Source of the DNA: Lysobacter dokdonensis DS-58
GTDB lineage: Bacteria; Pseudomonadota; Gammaproteobacteria; Xanthomonadales; Xanthomonadaceae
DNA: 64,000 bases
Direction: 5' to 3'
Assembly: GCF_000770795.1 (NCBI RefSeq)
Contig: NZ_JRKJ01000005.1
Location: 143,797 to 207,796 of the forward strand
Shown here piece after piece: positions 34,568 through 44,753 of this stretch. Position 1 is the stretch's first letter. Every line of letters begins with the position of its first letter. A program made the position numbers and the translations under genes. Below the pieces are notes generated by a model that made no database searches, had not been told where the DNA came from, and saw only the letters and a program-made list of their open reading frames with translations.

Positions 34568-36061
34568 ATGCTTGCGACCCTGGCGCTGTACGACACGAAG
34601 GCCGCGCGCGCGCTGGATGCGCGCGCCACCACCGAATTGGGCGGAGACGCGTTCGAGCTGATGCGCCGCGCCGGCCGCGCGGCGTGGCATTGCGCGCTGC
34701 GCCACTGGCCGCAGGCGCAACGCATCGTCGTGGTGTGCGGCCCCGGCAACAATGGCGGGGACGGCTACGTGCTCGCCCGCCTGGCGCTGGAAGCCGGGCG
34801 CAACGTGCGCGTCGTGCGCCTGGCCGAGCATTCCTCGTCTACGCCCGCCGCGCAGCGCGCGTGCGACGAGTTCCGCCAGCGCAACGGCCGCATCGAAACC
34901 TTCATCGATGCGTTGCCACCCGCCGACCTCATCGTCGATGCGCTGTTCGGCATCGGCTTGTCGCGAGCGCCGGAAGGCAATGCCAAGGCGTTGATCGATG
35001 CGGTCAACGTGCACGCGGCACCACGGTTGTCGCTCGACGTGCCGAGCGGCATCGACGCAGACACCGGCGCGGTGCCCGGCGCGGCGGTGGTCGCGACGCG
35101 CACGCTCGAGTTCATCGTGCCCAAGCCAGGGTTGCACACCGGCACTGCGATGACGCTGCGCGGCCGGCTGGAACTCGCCGAATTGCAGGTCGCATCGACG
35201 ATCTTCGAAGGCATCGAACCGCATTCGGCCCTGCTGTTGCCCGATGCGTTGAAGGGCGTGTTGCGTCCGCGCCGTCGCGACGCGCACAAAGGCGATTCGG
35301 GCCGCGTGCTGTGCCTCGGCGGCGACCACGGCAGCGGCGGCGCGATCGTGTTGTGTGCAGAGGCCGCGTTGCGCGCGGGCGCCGGGCTCGTCGATGTCGC
35401 CACGCGCGAAGAACATATCGGTGCATTGCTTTCGCGCCGGCCCGAGGCGATGGCGCGCGCGGTGGAGCGTAGCGAAGACCTCGCGGTGCAACTCGAGCGC
35501 GCGGATGTCGTCGCCGCCGGACCCGGCCTGGGGCAGGGCGTGTGGGGGCGCGTGCTGTTCGGCGCTGCGCTGGGTTCGGGCAAGGCGCTCGTGCTCGATG
35601 CCGATGCGTTGAACCTGCTCGCCACGCGCGAAAACGTCTCGCTTCCCGCGGGCACCATTCTCACGCCGCATCCGGGCGAGGCGGCGCGCTTGCTCGGCAT
35701 GTCGACGCAGGACATCCAGCGCGATCGCCACGGCGCCGCGTTCGCCATCGCCGAGAAATTCGGCGCGGTCGTCGTGTTGAAAGGCGCGGGCACCGTCGTC
35801 GCCGAAACCGGACGCCGCGCGGGCGTGATCGGCGCGGGCAATCCCGGCATGGCCGTCGGCGGCATGGGCGATCTGCTCACCGGTGTCATCGCAGCGTTGC
35901 GTGCGCAGGGCATGCCGGCGTTCGACGCGGCGTGCGTCGGTGCGTTGCTGCATGCGAGCGCAGGCGATGACGCCGCGCGCGATGGCGGCGAGCGCGGATT
36001 GATGCCGTCGGATCTGTTGCCGCGTTTGCGTCGCCTCGCCAATCCGGATGCGCTGCGCTGA
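34568..36061 (+). CDS. nnr: Bifunctional NAD(P)HX epimerase/dehydratase
   Basis: 497 residues. The N-terminal epimerase half (1-215) has 'VVCGPGNNGGDGYVLARLAL' and 'LSLDVPSGIDADTGAVPGA'. The C-terminal ADP-dependent dehydratase half has 'HKGDSGRVLCLGGDHGSGGA', 'ILTPHPGEAARLLG' and 'GAGNPGMAVGGMGDLLTG'. Together they repair hydrated NADH and NADPH. Its position upstream of tsaE-amidase-mutL is the same as yjeF in E. coli. tsaE starts 1 base after its stop. Confidence 0.95.
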   Translation: MLATLALYDTKAARALDARATTELGGDAFELMRRAGRAAWHCALRHWPQAQRIVVVCGPGNNGGDGYVLARLALEAGRNVRVVRLAEHSSSTPAAQRACDEFRQRNGRIETFIDALPPADLIVDALFGIGLSRAPEGNAKALIDAVNVHAAPRLSLDVPSGIDADTGAVPGAAVVATRTLEFIVPKPGLHTGTAMTLRGRLELAELQVASTIFEGIEPHSALLLPDALKGVLRPRRRDAHKGDSGRVLCLGGDHGSGGAIVLCAEAALRAGAGLVDVATREEHIGALLSRRPEAMARAVERSEDLAVQLERADVVAAGPGLGQGVWGRVLFGAALGSGKALVLDADALNLLATRENVSLPAGTILTPHPGEAARLLGMSTQDIQRDRHGAAFAIAEKFGAVVVLKGAGTVVAETGRRAGVIGAGNPGMAVGGMGDLLTGVIAALRAQGMPAFDAACVGALLHASAGDDAARDGGERGLMPSDLLPRLRRLANPDALR

Positions 36062-36062
36062 C

Positions 36063-36545
36063 ATGCGCGCGCATCTGCCCGATCCCGACGCCACCGATCG
36101 CATCGCCGCGGTGTTCGCGCGCTCGCGCCCGGCGCGCGCGGTGGTGCATTTGCGCGGCGATCTCGGCGCAGGCAAATCGACGTTCGCGCGTGCGTTGTTG
36201 CGCGCACTCGGCGTGCAAGGCGCGATCCGCAGTCCGACGTACACGCTCGTCGAGCGCTACCCGCTCGACGGCGGCGGCGATGCGTTGCATCTGGACCTGT
36301 ATCGCATCGGCGATCCGGGCGAGCTCGAGTTCCTCGGCCTCGATGCGGGCGAGGGCACGCTGTGGCTGGTCGAATGGCCCGAGCGCGGCGGCCGTGCGCT
36401 GCCTCCGGCGGACCTCGACGTCCAGCTCGCGCTGGAAGGCGACGGGCGGTCCCTGGACGCCGTCGCGGGGTCGCCGGTGGGCGACGAGTGGTTGGGCCGT
36501 TTGGCCGGTCACCCGGACTTGCATGCGTTTGTTCCCCCTCCCTGA
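36063..36545 (+). CDS. tsaE: tRNA threonylcarbamoyladenosine biosynthesis ATPase TsaE
   Basis: 160 residues from ATG 36063. It is the ATPase of the TsaBCDE complex that makes t6A37 in tRNA. Walker A 'LRGDLGAGKSTFARALLRAL' (about 35-54), 'SPTYTLVERYPL' and 'HLDLYRIGDPGELEFLGLD' are typical. The frame could start 15 bases earlier, inside nnr. It is followed after 78 bases by the amidase gene. Confidence 0.95.
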   Translation: MRAHLPDPDATDRIAAVFARSRPARAVVHLRGDLGAGKSTFARALLRALGVQGAIRSPTYTLVERYPLDGGGDALHLDLYRIGDPGELEFLGLDAGEGTLWLVEWPERGGRALPPADLDVQLALEGDGRSLDAVAGSPVGDEWLGRLAGHPDLHAFVPPP

Positions 36546-36623
36546 GAGGAACCATCGGCAGGTCCCGGATTGATAAGGAAAAAGTGGTTGCAAAACCTAC
36601 CGGCCGGTGCTTAACTCCGCGGC

Positions 36624-38078
36624 ATGCGGATCAAAGGGGCCACCGTGCAGCAATGGGCTCTCGGCGCAGCGCTCGTCTTCGCGCTGTGCTGGAACATCGC
36701 GCGCGCCGGTGAAATCAAGGACCTGACCCTCCGCGAGGGCGCCACCGGCACCCGCGCCGAACTCCTCCTCGACGGTCCCGCCAGCTACTCGACCATTTCC
36801 CTCGCCGGCCCCGACCGCCTGGTCGTGGACCTGCCGTCCTCGAAACTCCGCCATTTCGCGATGCCCACCGGCGCCGGCGTGGTGAAATCCGTCCGCAGCG
36901 GCCAGCCGGTACCGGGCACCGTGCGCATCGTGTTCGACCTCGCCGCGCCGGTCGTCGGCCTGCAGCCGCGCATGGAGACCACCGACGGCGTGACGCGCCT
37001 GGTGCTCGAATGGCCGGGCGATGGCAAGGCGCCGTCGACCGCCGTCGTTCCCGTGCAGCCCACGCTCGACCCGATCGGCGCGTTCGCGACCAAGCCCGAG
37101 CCGACGCCGCAGGAAACCGCAGCGCGATCCGCGGAAGCGACGTCGCGCCTGGTCGCCACGCTTCCGAATCCGCCGCCGGGCGCCGGGCCCGCCGTCACGC
37201 AGCCGCCTGCGTCGTCGACGAAGGCCCCCGCGACGCCTGTCATCGTTCCCGCGCCCATCGCTTCGGCCACGCCGCCGCCCGGCGCGACCAAGTCGATGCA
37301 GCAGTTGCGCAACGCGGGCATGCGCCCGCTCGTGATCGCCATCGACGCCGGCCACGGCGGCCAGGATCCCGGCGCGCGCGGCGGCAAGGGCACGCGCGAA
37401 AAAGACGTGACGCTCGCCATCGCCCGCGAACTCGCGCGCCAGATCAACGCGACGCCCGGCCTGAAGGCCTACCTCACCCGCGACACCGACGTGTTCATCC
37501 CGCTCGCGCAGCGCTACCAGAAGGCGCGCGCGGCAAAGGCGGACATGTTCGTGTCGATCCACGCCGATGCGTTCAACAACCCCGACGCCAACGGCTCGTC
37601 GGTGTTCGTGCTCTCGCAGCGCGGCGCCTCGTCGCAGGCCGCGCGCTGGCTGGCGAACCAGGAAAACGCGGCCGACCTGGTCGGCGGCGTTCGCCTGCAG
37701 GACAAGGACAACACGCTGGCCTCGGTGCTGCTGGATCTGTCGCAGAGCGCGACGATGAAGGCGTCCGAAGACATCGCCGGCCACGTGCTGAGCGGCCTGA
37801 AGAAACTGGGCAAGACGCACAAGGCGAGCGTGGAGCGCGCGAACTTCGTCGTGCTGCGTTCGCCCGACGTCCCCTCGATGCTGGTCGAGACCGCGTTCAT
37901 CACCAACCCGGAAGAAGAACGCCGCCTCAACGACCCCGCGCACCAGCGGGACCTCGCGCGCGCCATCCTCGACGGGGTCAACATGTACTTCACCCGCCAG
38001 CCGCCGCCGGGCACGCTGTACGCCGCACGCGCGCAGGCGATGGAGAACCCCACGGCGTCGGCCGCGGGCAGCCGCTAA
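36624..38078 (+). CDS. amiC: N-acetylmuramoyl-L-alanine amidase (AmiC/AmiB type)
   Basis: 484 residues with an N-terminal signal peptide ('WALGAALVFALCWNIARA', cut near 28). An AMIN domain (about 29-130) targets it to the division site. A Pro/Ala-rich linker (135-230) leads to the Amidase_3 zinc domain: 'VIAIDAGHGGQDPGARG' with the zinc His, 'FVSIHADAFNN' with the second His, and the catalytic Glu in 'SMLVETAFITN'. It splits septal peptidoglycan in the periplasm, allowing daughter cells to part. The order tsaE-amidase-mutL is conserved. Confidence 0.94.
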   Translation: MRIKGATVQQWALGAALVFALCWNIARAGEIKDLTLREGATGTRAELLLDGPASYSTISLAGPDRLVVDLPSSKLRHFAMPTGAGVVKSVRSGQPVPGTVRIVFDLAAPVVGLQPRMETTDGVTRLVLEWPGDGKAPSTAVVPVQPTLDPIGAFATKPEPTPQETAARSAEATSRLVATLPNPPPGAGPAVTQPPASSTKAPATPVIVPAPIASATPPPGATKSMQQLRNAGMRPLVIAIDAGHGGQDPGARGGKGTREKDVTLAIARELARQINATPGLKAYLTRDTDVFIPLAQRYQKARAAKADMFVSIHADAFNNPDANGSSVFVLSQRGASSQAARWLANQENAADLVGGVRLQDKDNTLASVLLDLSQSATMKASEDIAGHVLSGLKKLGKTHKASVERANFVVLRSPDVPSMLVETAFITNPEEERRLNDPAHQRDLARAILDGVNMYFTRQPPPGTLYAARAQAMENPTASAAGSR

Positions 38079-38108
38079 GACGGGGCATCCAGCCGGTATC
38101 ATTCCGGC

Positions 38109-39905
38109 GTGCCCATCCGCCAACTCCCCGACACCCTCATCAACCAGATCGCCGCTGGCGAAGTGGTCGAGCGGCCCGCGTCCGTCGTCAAGGAATTGGT
38201 CGAAAACGCGCTCGACGCCGGCGCACGCCGCGTGGAGATCGACCTCGAAGAAGGCGGCATCCGCCTGATCCGCGTGCGCGACGACGGCGGCGGCATCGCG
38301 CCCGAAGAACTTCCGCTCGCGGTGTCGCGCCACGCCACCAGCAAGATCGCGTCGCTCGACGACCTCGAGGCCGTCGCCACGCTCGGCTTCCGCGGCGAAG
38401 CGTTGCCGTCGATCGCCTCCGTCAGCCGCTTCACGCTGGCCTCCCGACGCACCGACGCCGAACACGGCGCCGCGTTGCAGGTCGACGGCGGTCGCGTCGG
38501 CGAAATCGCACCGAAGGCGCATCCGCACGGCACCACCGTCGAGGTGCGCGACCTGTTCTACAACGTGCCTGCGCGCCGCAAGTTCCTGCGCGCCGAGCGC
38601 ACCGAGCTCGGGCACATCGAGGAATGGCTGCGTTCGCTCGCGCTCGCACGCCCCGATGTCGAACTGCGCGTCTCGCACAACGGCCGCCCCGCGCGGCGTT
38701 ATCGCGGCGACGGCATGCTCGCCTCCACCGATCGCCTGTTCGAAACGCTGGGCGAAGAATTCGCGAAGCACGCATTGCGCGTCGAGCACGCCGGCGCCGG
38801 CTTGCGCCTGCACGGCTGGATCGCGCAACCGGTCTACAACCGCGCCAGCGCCGATCAACAATACCTGTACGTCAACGGCCGCAGCGTGCGCGACCGCAGC
38901 GTCGCGCATGCGGTGAAGCAGGCCTACGCCGACGTGCTCTTCCACGGCCGCCAGCCGGCGTACGTGCTGTTCCTCGAACTCGACCCGCGCACCGTCGACG
39001 TCAACGTCCATCCGGCCAAGCACGAAGTGCGCTTCCGCGAATCGCGCCTGGTACACGACTTCGTCTATCGCACGCTGCATGCGGCGTTGGCGGAAACGCG
39101 GGCGGGATTGTCCGCTGAAGGCGCTGTGCCCGTTGTTGCCGAACAACCCGCGCGCACCTGGGTCGGCCCGTCATGGACCGGCGCGGATCAGTCGGGCTTG
39201 TCGCTGCGGGTCGGCGAAGCGCGCGCCGCCTACGCCGCGCTGTACGCCGGCAACGACAGCGATGTCGCACTGGCCGAACCGCCGCGCCCGATGCCGATGC
39301 CCGACGCAAGCGACGACGCCGCGCCGCCGCTCGGCTTCGCCATCGCGCAGCTCCACGGCATCTACATCCTCGCCGAGAACGCCGACGGCCTGGTGGTCGT
39401 CGACATGCACGCCGCGCACGAGCGCATCGGCTACGAACAATTGAAGCATGCGCACGACGGCGAGGGCCTGCGCACGCAACCGCTGCTGGTGCCGATGAAC
39501 GTCGCGGTGTCCGAGCGCGAAGCCGACGTCGCCGAACGCGAAGCGGCCACGCTCGCCACGCTGGGGTTCGAGCTCACGCGCAGCGGCCCCGGTTCCCTGC
39601 TGCTGCGCAGCGTGCCCGCGTTGCTCGCCGACGGCGATGTCGAAGCGCTGTTGCGCGACGTGCTCGCCGACCTGCGCGAACACGGCGAGTCGCGCCGCGT
39701 CGCCGCCGCACGCGACGAATTGCTGGGCACGATGGCCTGCCACGGCGCGGTGCGCGCCAACCGCCGCCTCACCATCGCCGAAATGAACGCGCTGCTACGG
39801 CAGATGGAAGCGACCGAACGGTCCGGCCAGTGCAATCACGGCCGGCCCACGTGGACGCGCTTCGGCCTGGGCGATATCGACAAATGGTTCCTGCGAGGGC
39901 GTTGA
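38109..39905 (+). CDS. mutL: DNA mismatch repair protein MutL
   Basis: 598 residues, GTG start. The GHKL ATPase N-terminus is clear: '[20 protein letters not shown]', '[16 protein letters not shown]', 'VRDDGGGI' and '[15 protein letters not shown]'. The C-terminal dimer domain has '[16 protein letters not shown]' (near 437), which fits the metal-binding DxHA(x)2E(x)4E nuclease motif with Met in place of Gln. MutL may therefore carry its own nicking activity, as in bacteria without MutH. E. coli has miaA-hfq next; here a DUF1684 gene follows instead. Confidence 0.96.
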   Translation: MPIRQLPDTLINQIAAGEVVERPASVVKELVENALDAGARRVEIDLEEGGIRLIRVRDDGGGIAPEELPLAVSRHATSKIASLDDLEAVATLGFRGEALPSIASVSRFTLASRRTDAEHGAALQVDGGRVGEIAPKAHPHGTTVEVRDLFYNVPARRKFLRAERTELGHIEEWLRSLALARPDVELRVSHNGRPARRYRGDGMLASTDRLFETLGEEFAKHALRVEHAGAGLRLHGWIAQPVYNRASADQQYLYVNGRSVRDRSVAHAVKQAYADVLFHGRQPAYVLFLELDPRTVDVNVHPAKHEVRFRESRLVHDFVYRTLHAALAETRAGLSAEGAVPVVAEQPARTWVGPSWTGADQSGLSLRVGEARAAYAALYAGNDSDVALAEPPRPMPMPDASDDAAPPLGFAIAQLHGIYILAENADGLVVVDMHAAHERIGYEQLKHAHDGEGLRTQPLLVPMNVAVSEREADVAEREAATLATLGFELTRSGPGSLLLRSVPALLADGDVEALLRDVLADLREHGESRRVAAARDELLGTMACHGAVRANRRLTIAEMNALLRQMEATERSGQCNHGRPTWTRFGLGDIDKWFLRGR

Positions 39906-39907
39906 AG

Positions 39908-40849
39908 ATGAAGGGGAAGGGGACGACGGCGGCATTGCTCGCCTGCGCGCTGATGCTCGGCGCGTGCGACAAGGGCGAGGACGAGGCGGCGGCGCGCGCC
40001 GCGGCGGAAGCACGCGCGCGTGCATTCGCTGCATCGGAAAAACCGTGGCGCGATGAACGCGTCGCCGAACTCACGGCGCCGGAAGGCTGGACGTCGGTCG
40101 TCGGCCTGCACTGGATCGAACGCGGGTCGCACTACGCCGGTACCGCGGGCAGCAACGGCATCCGCATGGCGAAGGGGCCCGAACACTTCGGCATGCTGGA
40201 CCTTGGCGCCGATGGCCACGTGCGCTTCGTGCCGGACAAGGGCACGGCGTTCACGCTCGACGGCGCGCCGCTCACCGGCGCGGTCGTCCTCAAGAGCGAT
40301 GCGGACGAAGGCGGCCCGAACAAGATCGGCTTCGACGACGGCAAGGGCGTGGCGACCATCATCAAGCGCGGCGATCGTTTCGCGCTGCGCGTCAAGCACG
40401 GCGACGCCGAGGCGCGCGCGCACTTCGCAGGCATCCAGTACTGGCCCGGCGGCCCGGAATGGAAAGTCACCGGGCGCTTCGTGCCGCACCCGGCCGGCAC
40501 GACGTTGCCGATCGTCAACATCGTCAACATGGTCGAACAAGTCGCCAACCCCGGCGCCGTGGAATTCACGCACGCGGGCAAGACGCATCGCCTCGAATTG
40601 CTCGACCAGGGCGAGCCGACGCTGTTCCTCGTCTTCGCCGATCGCACCAGCGGCCACGGCAGTTATCCCGCCGGCCGTTACCTCGACCTCGCGCGCCCGG
40701 CCGCGAACCAGCAGATCACCATCGACTTCAACCGTGCGGAAAATCCGCCGTGCGCGTTCACCGCATTCGCCACCTGTCCGCTGCCGCCCGTCGCCAACCG
40801 CCTCGACCTCGCGGTCGAAGCCGGCGAGCGCGTGTACGCCAAACACTGA
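39908..40849 (+). CDS. DUF1684 lipoprotein
   Basis: 313 residues from ATG 39908, 2 bases after mutL. The signal peptide ends in a lipobox 'LLACALMLGAC' (Cys near 20), so it is a lipoprotein. The DUF1684 pattern is strong: 'LTAPEGWTSVVGLHWIERGS', 'AGIQYWPGGPEWKVTGRF', 'GHGSYPAGRYLDL', 'IDFNRAENPPCAFTAFATC' and 'PPVANRLDLAVEAGER'. The function of DUF1684 is unknown. The GumN-like gene follows after 13 bases, so the two are probably co-expressed in the envelope. Confidence 0.88.
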   Translation: MKGKGTTAALLACALMLGACDKGEDEAAARAAAEARARAFAASEKPWRDERVAELTAPEGWTSVVGLHWIERGSHYAGTAGSNGIRMAKGPEHFGMLDLGADGHVRFVPDKGTAFTLDGAPLTGAVVLKSDADEGGPNKIGFDDGKGVATIIKRGDRFALRVKHGDAEARAHFAGIQYWPGGPEWKVTGRFVPHPAGTTLPIVNIVNMVEQVANPGAVEFTHAGKTHRLELLDQGEPTLFLVFADRTSGHGSYPAGRYLDLARPAANQQITIDFNRAENPPCAFTAFATCPLPPVANRLDLAVEAGERVYAKH

Positions 40850-40862
40850 TCGAAGGATCTCC

Positions 40863-41795
40863 ATGCGTCGCATCACGTTGCTCGCGTCGGTACTCGCCCT
40901 GATCGCCGCCGTTCCGTCCCTCGCGGCCGATTCGGCGGAACCGGCGAAGTCCGCCGCACCCGTGCCGTTGCTGTGGAAGGTCTCCGACAAGGACAACAGC
41001 GTTTACCTGCTCGGCTCCTTCCACATGCTGCGCGAGAGCGACTACCCGTTGTCGAAGGATGTCGACGACGCGCTCGCAGATGCGGAGGAAGTGATCTTCG
41101 AAATGTCGCCGGAGGAAATGACCTCCCCCGACATTGGCCGCAAGATGGTGCAGGCCGGCCAGCGGACCGATGGCACGTCGCTCGACAGCGACCTGACGCC
41201 CGCCTTGCGTGCGCGCCTCGACGCATGGCTGAGGACCAGTGGCTTGCGCAAGACGCAGTTCGACACGATGAAGCCTTGGTTCGCGAGCCTGTTCATCACG
41301 ATCATGGAAGCGCGCAAGGCGGGCTTCAATTCGGAGATCGGCCTGGACAATCACCTTGGCAAGGCGGCCACGCAGCAGGGCAAGCGCACCGGCGGGCTGG
41401 AAAGCGGCATGCAGCAGATCGCGTTCTTCGAGTCGATGACGTCGCACGAGCAACTGCAGATGCTCGCCGAATCGCTTGACGAGGACGACAACGGCAGCGC
41501 CGCGATCGAACGCATGCATGCACAGTGGCGCGCCGGCGATGTCGATGCGTTGTGGAAGACGCTCGGCGTCGAATTCCGCGACGAATACCCGGCGCTGTAC
41601 AAGCGCATCAACAAGGACCGCAACGATGCCTGGGTTCCGAAGCTCGTGCAGCGCCTGGAGAAGAAAGGCAGCACCGACGACACGCTCGCCGTCGTCGGCA
41701 GCCTGCACCTGCTGGGCAAGGACGGGGTGGTCGCCCAGTTGAAGCAGCGCGGTTACACCGTCGAGCGCGTGTGCTCGGCGTGCGCGAAACGCTGA
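40863..41795 (+). CDS. TraB/GumN family periplasmic protein
   Basis: 310 residues from ATG 40863 with GAAGGAT just upstream. It has a signal peptide ('LLASVLALIAAVPSLAA', cut near 22). The TraB/PrgY/GumN signature appears as two Gly-x-x-His elements: 'SVYLLGSFHMLRESDYPL' at the start of the domain and 'LAVVGSLHLLGKDGV' near the end, with 'VIFEMSPEEM' between. The family is thought to be related to metallopeptidases; a substrate is not known. It ends with a Cys pair, 'CSACAKR'. Confidence 0.85.
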   Translation: MRRITLLASVLALIAAVPSLAADSAEPAKSAAPVPLLWKVSDKDNSVYLLGSFHMLRESDYPLSKDVDDALADAEEVIFEMSPEEMTSPDIGRKMVQAGQRTDGTSLDSDLTPALRARLDAWLRTSGLRKTQFDTMKPWFASLFITIMEARKAGFNSEIGLDNHLGKAATQQGKRTGGLESGMQQIAFFESMTSHEQLQMLAESLDEDDNGSAAIERMHAQWRAGDVDALWKTLGVEFRDEYPALYKRINKDRNDAWVPKLVQRLEKKGSTDDTLAVVGSLHLLGKDGVVAQLKQRGYTVERVCSACAKR

Positions 41796-41800
41796 CGCAC

Positions 41801-42163
41801 ATGGCGACGCTGACGCCGATGCTGCAGGTGCCCGACATCCGCACGACGATCGCGTGGTACGTCGCCGTCGGATTCACCCTGCTGGAATCGGCGGAAGAAG
41901 ACGACGTGCTGACTTGGGCGCTGCTCGGGTATGGCGACGGCCGCGTGATGCTCAACTGCGGTGGCCAGTCCAGCGATGCGCCACGCCGCGATGCGGACCT
42001 GTACCTGCAGGTCGAAGGCGTCGACGCATTGTTCGATGCGCTGCCGAAAGGCGTGGTCGTCTTCGAAGGCCCGCACGACACCTTTTACGGCATGCGCGAA
42101 TTCATCGTGCGCGACAACAACGGTTTCTGGCTGACGTTCGGCGAACCGCTCAGGCGGCACTGA
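41801..42163 (+). CDS. Glyoxalase/bleomycin-resistance (VOC) family protein
   Basis: 120 residues from ATG 41801, 5 bases after the GumN-like stop. It has one VOC fold: 'LQVPDIRTTIAWYVAVGFTL' (strand and helix), 'LYLQVEGVDALFDALPKG' and 'MREFIVRDNNGFWLTFGEPL', whose 'REF.V.D..G' is the usual second metal-site region. The substrate is not evident. It is convergent with the RnfB-like gene, 7 bases away. Confidence 0.85.
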   Translation: MATLTPMLQVPDIRTTIAWYVAVGFTLLESAEEDDVLTWALLGYGDGRVMLNCGGQSSDAPRRDADLYLQVEGVDALFDALPKGVVVFEGPHDTFYGMREFIVRDNNGFWLTFGEPLRRH

Positions 42164-42170
42164 GCAAGAC

Positions 42171-42587
42171 TCAGGGCGCGATCATCACGATGCAATCCAC
42201 CGGGCAGGCGGGCACGCACAGCTCGCAGCCGGTGCACAGCGGTTCGATGACGGTGTGCATGTGTTTGCTGCCGCCTGCGATCGCATCGACGGGGCAGGCC
42301 TGGATGCACTTGGTACAGCCGATGCAGTCGGGTTCGACGATGTAGGCCAGCATCGGCGGCTTGTGCGCGCCGCGCGTGCGGTCGAACGGCACGGGCGCGA
42401 CACCCAGGACTCTCGCCAGTGCGCGCGCACCGGCATCGCCGCCGGGCGGGCATCGTTCGACGCCGGCTTCGCGGCGCGCCATCGCTTCGGCATACGGCCG
42501 GCAACCGGCGAAACCGCATTGGCCGCACTGCGTTTGCGGCAACACGCGGTCGAGGCGTTCGACGAGATCGATGTCGCTCACGACCAC
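42171..42587 (-). CDS. rsxB: RnfB-like ferredoxin, stand-alone and without membrane anchor
   Basis: 138 residues from GTG 42587 (a second GTG lies two codons in). An N-terminal Fes domain has '[20 protein letters not shown]' and a further Cys in 'ERCPPGG'. Two 4Fe-4S ferredoxin motifs follow: '[16 protein letters not shown]' and '[16 protein letters not shown]'. This is the RnfB layout, but the N-terminal membrane helix of E. coli RsxB is missing and no other rnf genes are near. It probably acts as a soluble electron carrier. It lies 7 bases after metG on the same strand. Confidence 0.85.
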   Translation of the reverse strand: MVVSDIDLVERLDRVLPQTQCGQCGFAGCRPYAEAMARREAGVERCPPGGDAGARALARVLGVAPVPFDRTRGAHKPPMLAYIVEPDCIGCTKCIQACPVDAIAGGSKHMHTVIEPLCTGCELCVPACPVDCIVMIAP

Positions 42588-42594
42588 GCAGCCG

Positions 42595-44655
42595 TTATTT
42601 GACGGGCGAACCCGCGGGTGCGTCGGGGGCGTCGAGCAGGTGCAGCGAACCGCCGTCGGCGCCGGCCGACAGGATCATGCCTTCGCTGATGCCGAAGCGC
42701 ATCTTGCGCGGTGCGAGATTGGCGATGAACACGACGTTGCGGCCGACGAGCGCCCCCGGTTCCCCGTACGACGCACGGATGCCGGAGAAGATCTGGCGCT
42801 TGCCGAGTTCGCCGGCGTCGAGTTCGAAGCGCAGCAGCTTGTCGGAGCCTTCGACGAAGTCGCACGCGAGCACCTTCGCCACGCGCAAGTCGAGCTTGCC
42901 GAAATCGTCGATGCCGATGTGCGCGGCGTCGGAGGCTGCGGGCTTCGGCGCTTCGGGCTTGGCGGCTGCGGCCTTCGCGGCGACAGGCTGCGCGGCGACG
43001 GGCGCCATGGTGTCCTTGCTGGCTTCGGTCATCTGGTCGATCTGCTTGGGGTCGATGCGGGTGAACAACGGGACGTAGGCGTCGATGCGGTGCGCGAGCA
43101 ACGGCTGCGCAAGGTCCTGCCAACCCACCACAGGTGCGCGCAGGAAACCTTCCGCGCGTTGCGACAACAACGGCAGCACCGGCTTCAACATCGCGGCGAG
43201 GACGCGGAACAGGTTCAGGCCCTGCGTGCACACGGCCTGCAGTTGGGCATCGGCGCCTTCCTGCTTGGCGAGCACCCACGGTTTGGTGTCGTCGATGAAG
43301 CGGTTCGCTTCGTCGGCGAGCGCCATCACGTGGCGCAGCACGGCGGCGGGCTGGTTCGCTTCATACGCGGCGGCGACCTGCGGGATCGCGTCGACGAACC
43401 GCGCGTACATCGCCGCATCCGGCAAGGCATCGGCGAGCTGGCCGCCGAAGCGCTTTTCGATGAAACCCGCGCAGCGGCTGGCGAGGTTGACGAACTTGCC
43501 CACCAGGTCGCTGTTCACGCGGGCGACGAAGTCGTGCAGGTTCAGGTCGAGATCGTCGACGCCGCCGCCGGATTTCGCGGCGAAGTAGTAGCGCAGCGCC
43601 TCGGGGTCGATGCCCGCGTCGAGGTACGTGCGCGCCATGACGAACGTGCCACGCGATTTCGACATCTTTGCGCCGTCGACGGTCAGGTAACCGTTGACGT
43701 GGAGCTTCGTCGGCGCGCGGAAGCCCGCGCCGTGCAACACCGCCGGCCAGAACAGGCCGTGGAAGTTCACGATGTCCTTGCCGATGAAGTGATGCAGTTC
43801 GGCCTCGCTGTCATGCGCGAGGTACTGCATGAAGTTGGCACCGTCGCGTTCGCACAGCACCTGCAGCGCCGAGAGATAACCGATCGGCGCATCGAGCCAC
43901 ACGTAGAAATACTTGCCCGGGTGGCCGGGAATCTGGAACCCGAAGTAGGGCGCGTCGCGCGAGATGTCCCACGCGCGCAGGCCGCCTTCGGCATCCAGCC
44001 ATTCCGACAGCTTGGCCTTGACGCCGGGGATCGCGACATCGCCTGCGAGCCAGCCGCGCAGGAAGTCGCTGAAGTGCCCGACGTCGAAGAAGAAATGCTC
44101 CGAATCGCGCAGCTCCGGCGTGGCGCCGCTGAGCACCGAGCGCGGCTCCTTCAGGTCCGTCGGCGCGTAGGTCGCGCCGCAGTTCTCGCAGTTGTCGCCG
44201 TACTGGTCGGGCGTGCCGCAATTGGGGCAGATGCCCTTGATGTAGCGGTCGGGCAGGAACATGCCCTTCGCCGGATCGTAGAACTGCGCCACGCTGCGGC
44301 GTGCGATGTGCCCGCGCGCGTCGAGCGCCGCGTAGATCGCTTCGGTCAGCTGGCGATTGGCCGGCGAGTTGGTCGAATCGTAATGGTCGAACGCAACGTG
44401 GAAGTCCGCGAAGTCGCGTTCGTGCTGCGCCTGGATCGCGGCGATGAAGGCTTCGGGCGTTGTGCCGGCCTTTTCCGCCGCGAGCATGATCGGCGTGCCG
44501 TGCGTGTCGTCGGCGCACACGAAGCGCACCGCGTCGCCCGACATGCGCCGCGCGCGCACCCAGATGTCGCCCTGGACGTAGCCCACCAGGTGCCCGAGGT
44601 GCAGGGGCCCGTTGGCATAGGGCAGGGCGCAGGAAACGGCGACGTTGCGAGGCAT
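42595..44655 (-). CDS. metG: Methionyl-tRNA synthetase
   Basis: 686 residues, ATG 44655. It charges initiator and elongator tRNA-Met. The class I motifs are '[18 protein letters not shown]' (HLGH at 19-22) and '[14 protein letters not shown]' (near 330). The zinc knuckle has '[18 protein letters not shown]' around 145-162. The C-terminal 110 residues form a tRNA-binding EMAP-like domain ('[20 protein letters not shown]'), reached through an Ala/Lys/Pro linker. Full family length. Confidence 0.97.
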   Translation of the reverse strand: MPRNVAVSCALPYANGPLHLGHLVGYVQGDIWVRARRMSGDAVRFVCADDTHGTPIMLAAEKAGTTPEAFIAAIQAQHERDFADFHVAFDHYDSTNSPANRQLTEAIYAALDARGHIARRSVAQFYDPAKGMFLPDRYIKGICPNCGTPDQYGDNCENCGATYAPTDLKEPRSVLSGATPELRDSEHFFFDVGHFSDFLRGWLAGDVAIPGVKAKLSEWLDAEGGLRAWDISRDAPYFGFQIPGHPGKYFYVWLDAPIGYLSALQVLCERDGANFMQYLAHDSEAELHHFIGKDIVNFHGLFWPAVLHGAGFRAPTKLHVNGYLTVDGAKMSKSRGTFVMARTYLDAGIDPEALRYYFAAKSGGGVDDLDLNLHDFVARVNSDLVGKFVNLASRCAGFIEKRFGGQLADALPDAAMYARFVDAIPQVAAAYEANQPAAVLRHVMALADEANRFIDDTKPWVLAKQEGADAQLQAVCTQGLNLFRVLAAMLKPVLPLLSQRAEGFLRAPVVGWQDLAQPLLAHRIDAYVPLFTRIDPKQIDQMTEASKDTMAPVAAQPVAAKAAAAKPEAPKPAASDAAHIGIDDFGKLDLRVAKVLACDFVEGSDKLLRFELDAGELGKRQIFSGIRASYGEPGALVGRNVVFIANLAPRKMRFGISEGMILSAGADGGSLHLLDAPDAPAGSPVK

Positions 44656-44699
44656 GGCGCGTGGTTCGAACGGGGCCGGCGATTATGGCACGGACACGA

Positions 44700-44724
44700 A
44701 AAAGCCCGGCTCGCGCCGGGCTTT
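44700..44724 (-). terminator. Terminator behind the DUF2147 gene
   Basis: AAAGCCCGGC (44701-44710) pairs perfectly with GCCGGGCTTT (44715-44724). The A run before it on the plus strand gives the T run in the leftward direction. It separates the DUF2147 gene from metG. Confidence 0.75.
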
Positions 44725-44753
44725 CCGAAGGCGATCGTGCGCGTGCGCGACGA

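Noticed and set aside
36588..36616. Sigma-70 promoter (TTGCAA, 17 bases, TTAACT) for the amidase gene
   Set aside because: The -10 element would lie only 7 bases before the ATG and would force a leaderless start. Read-through from tsaE is simpler.
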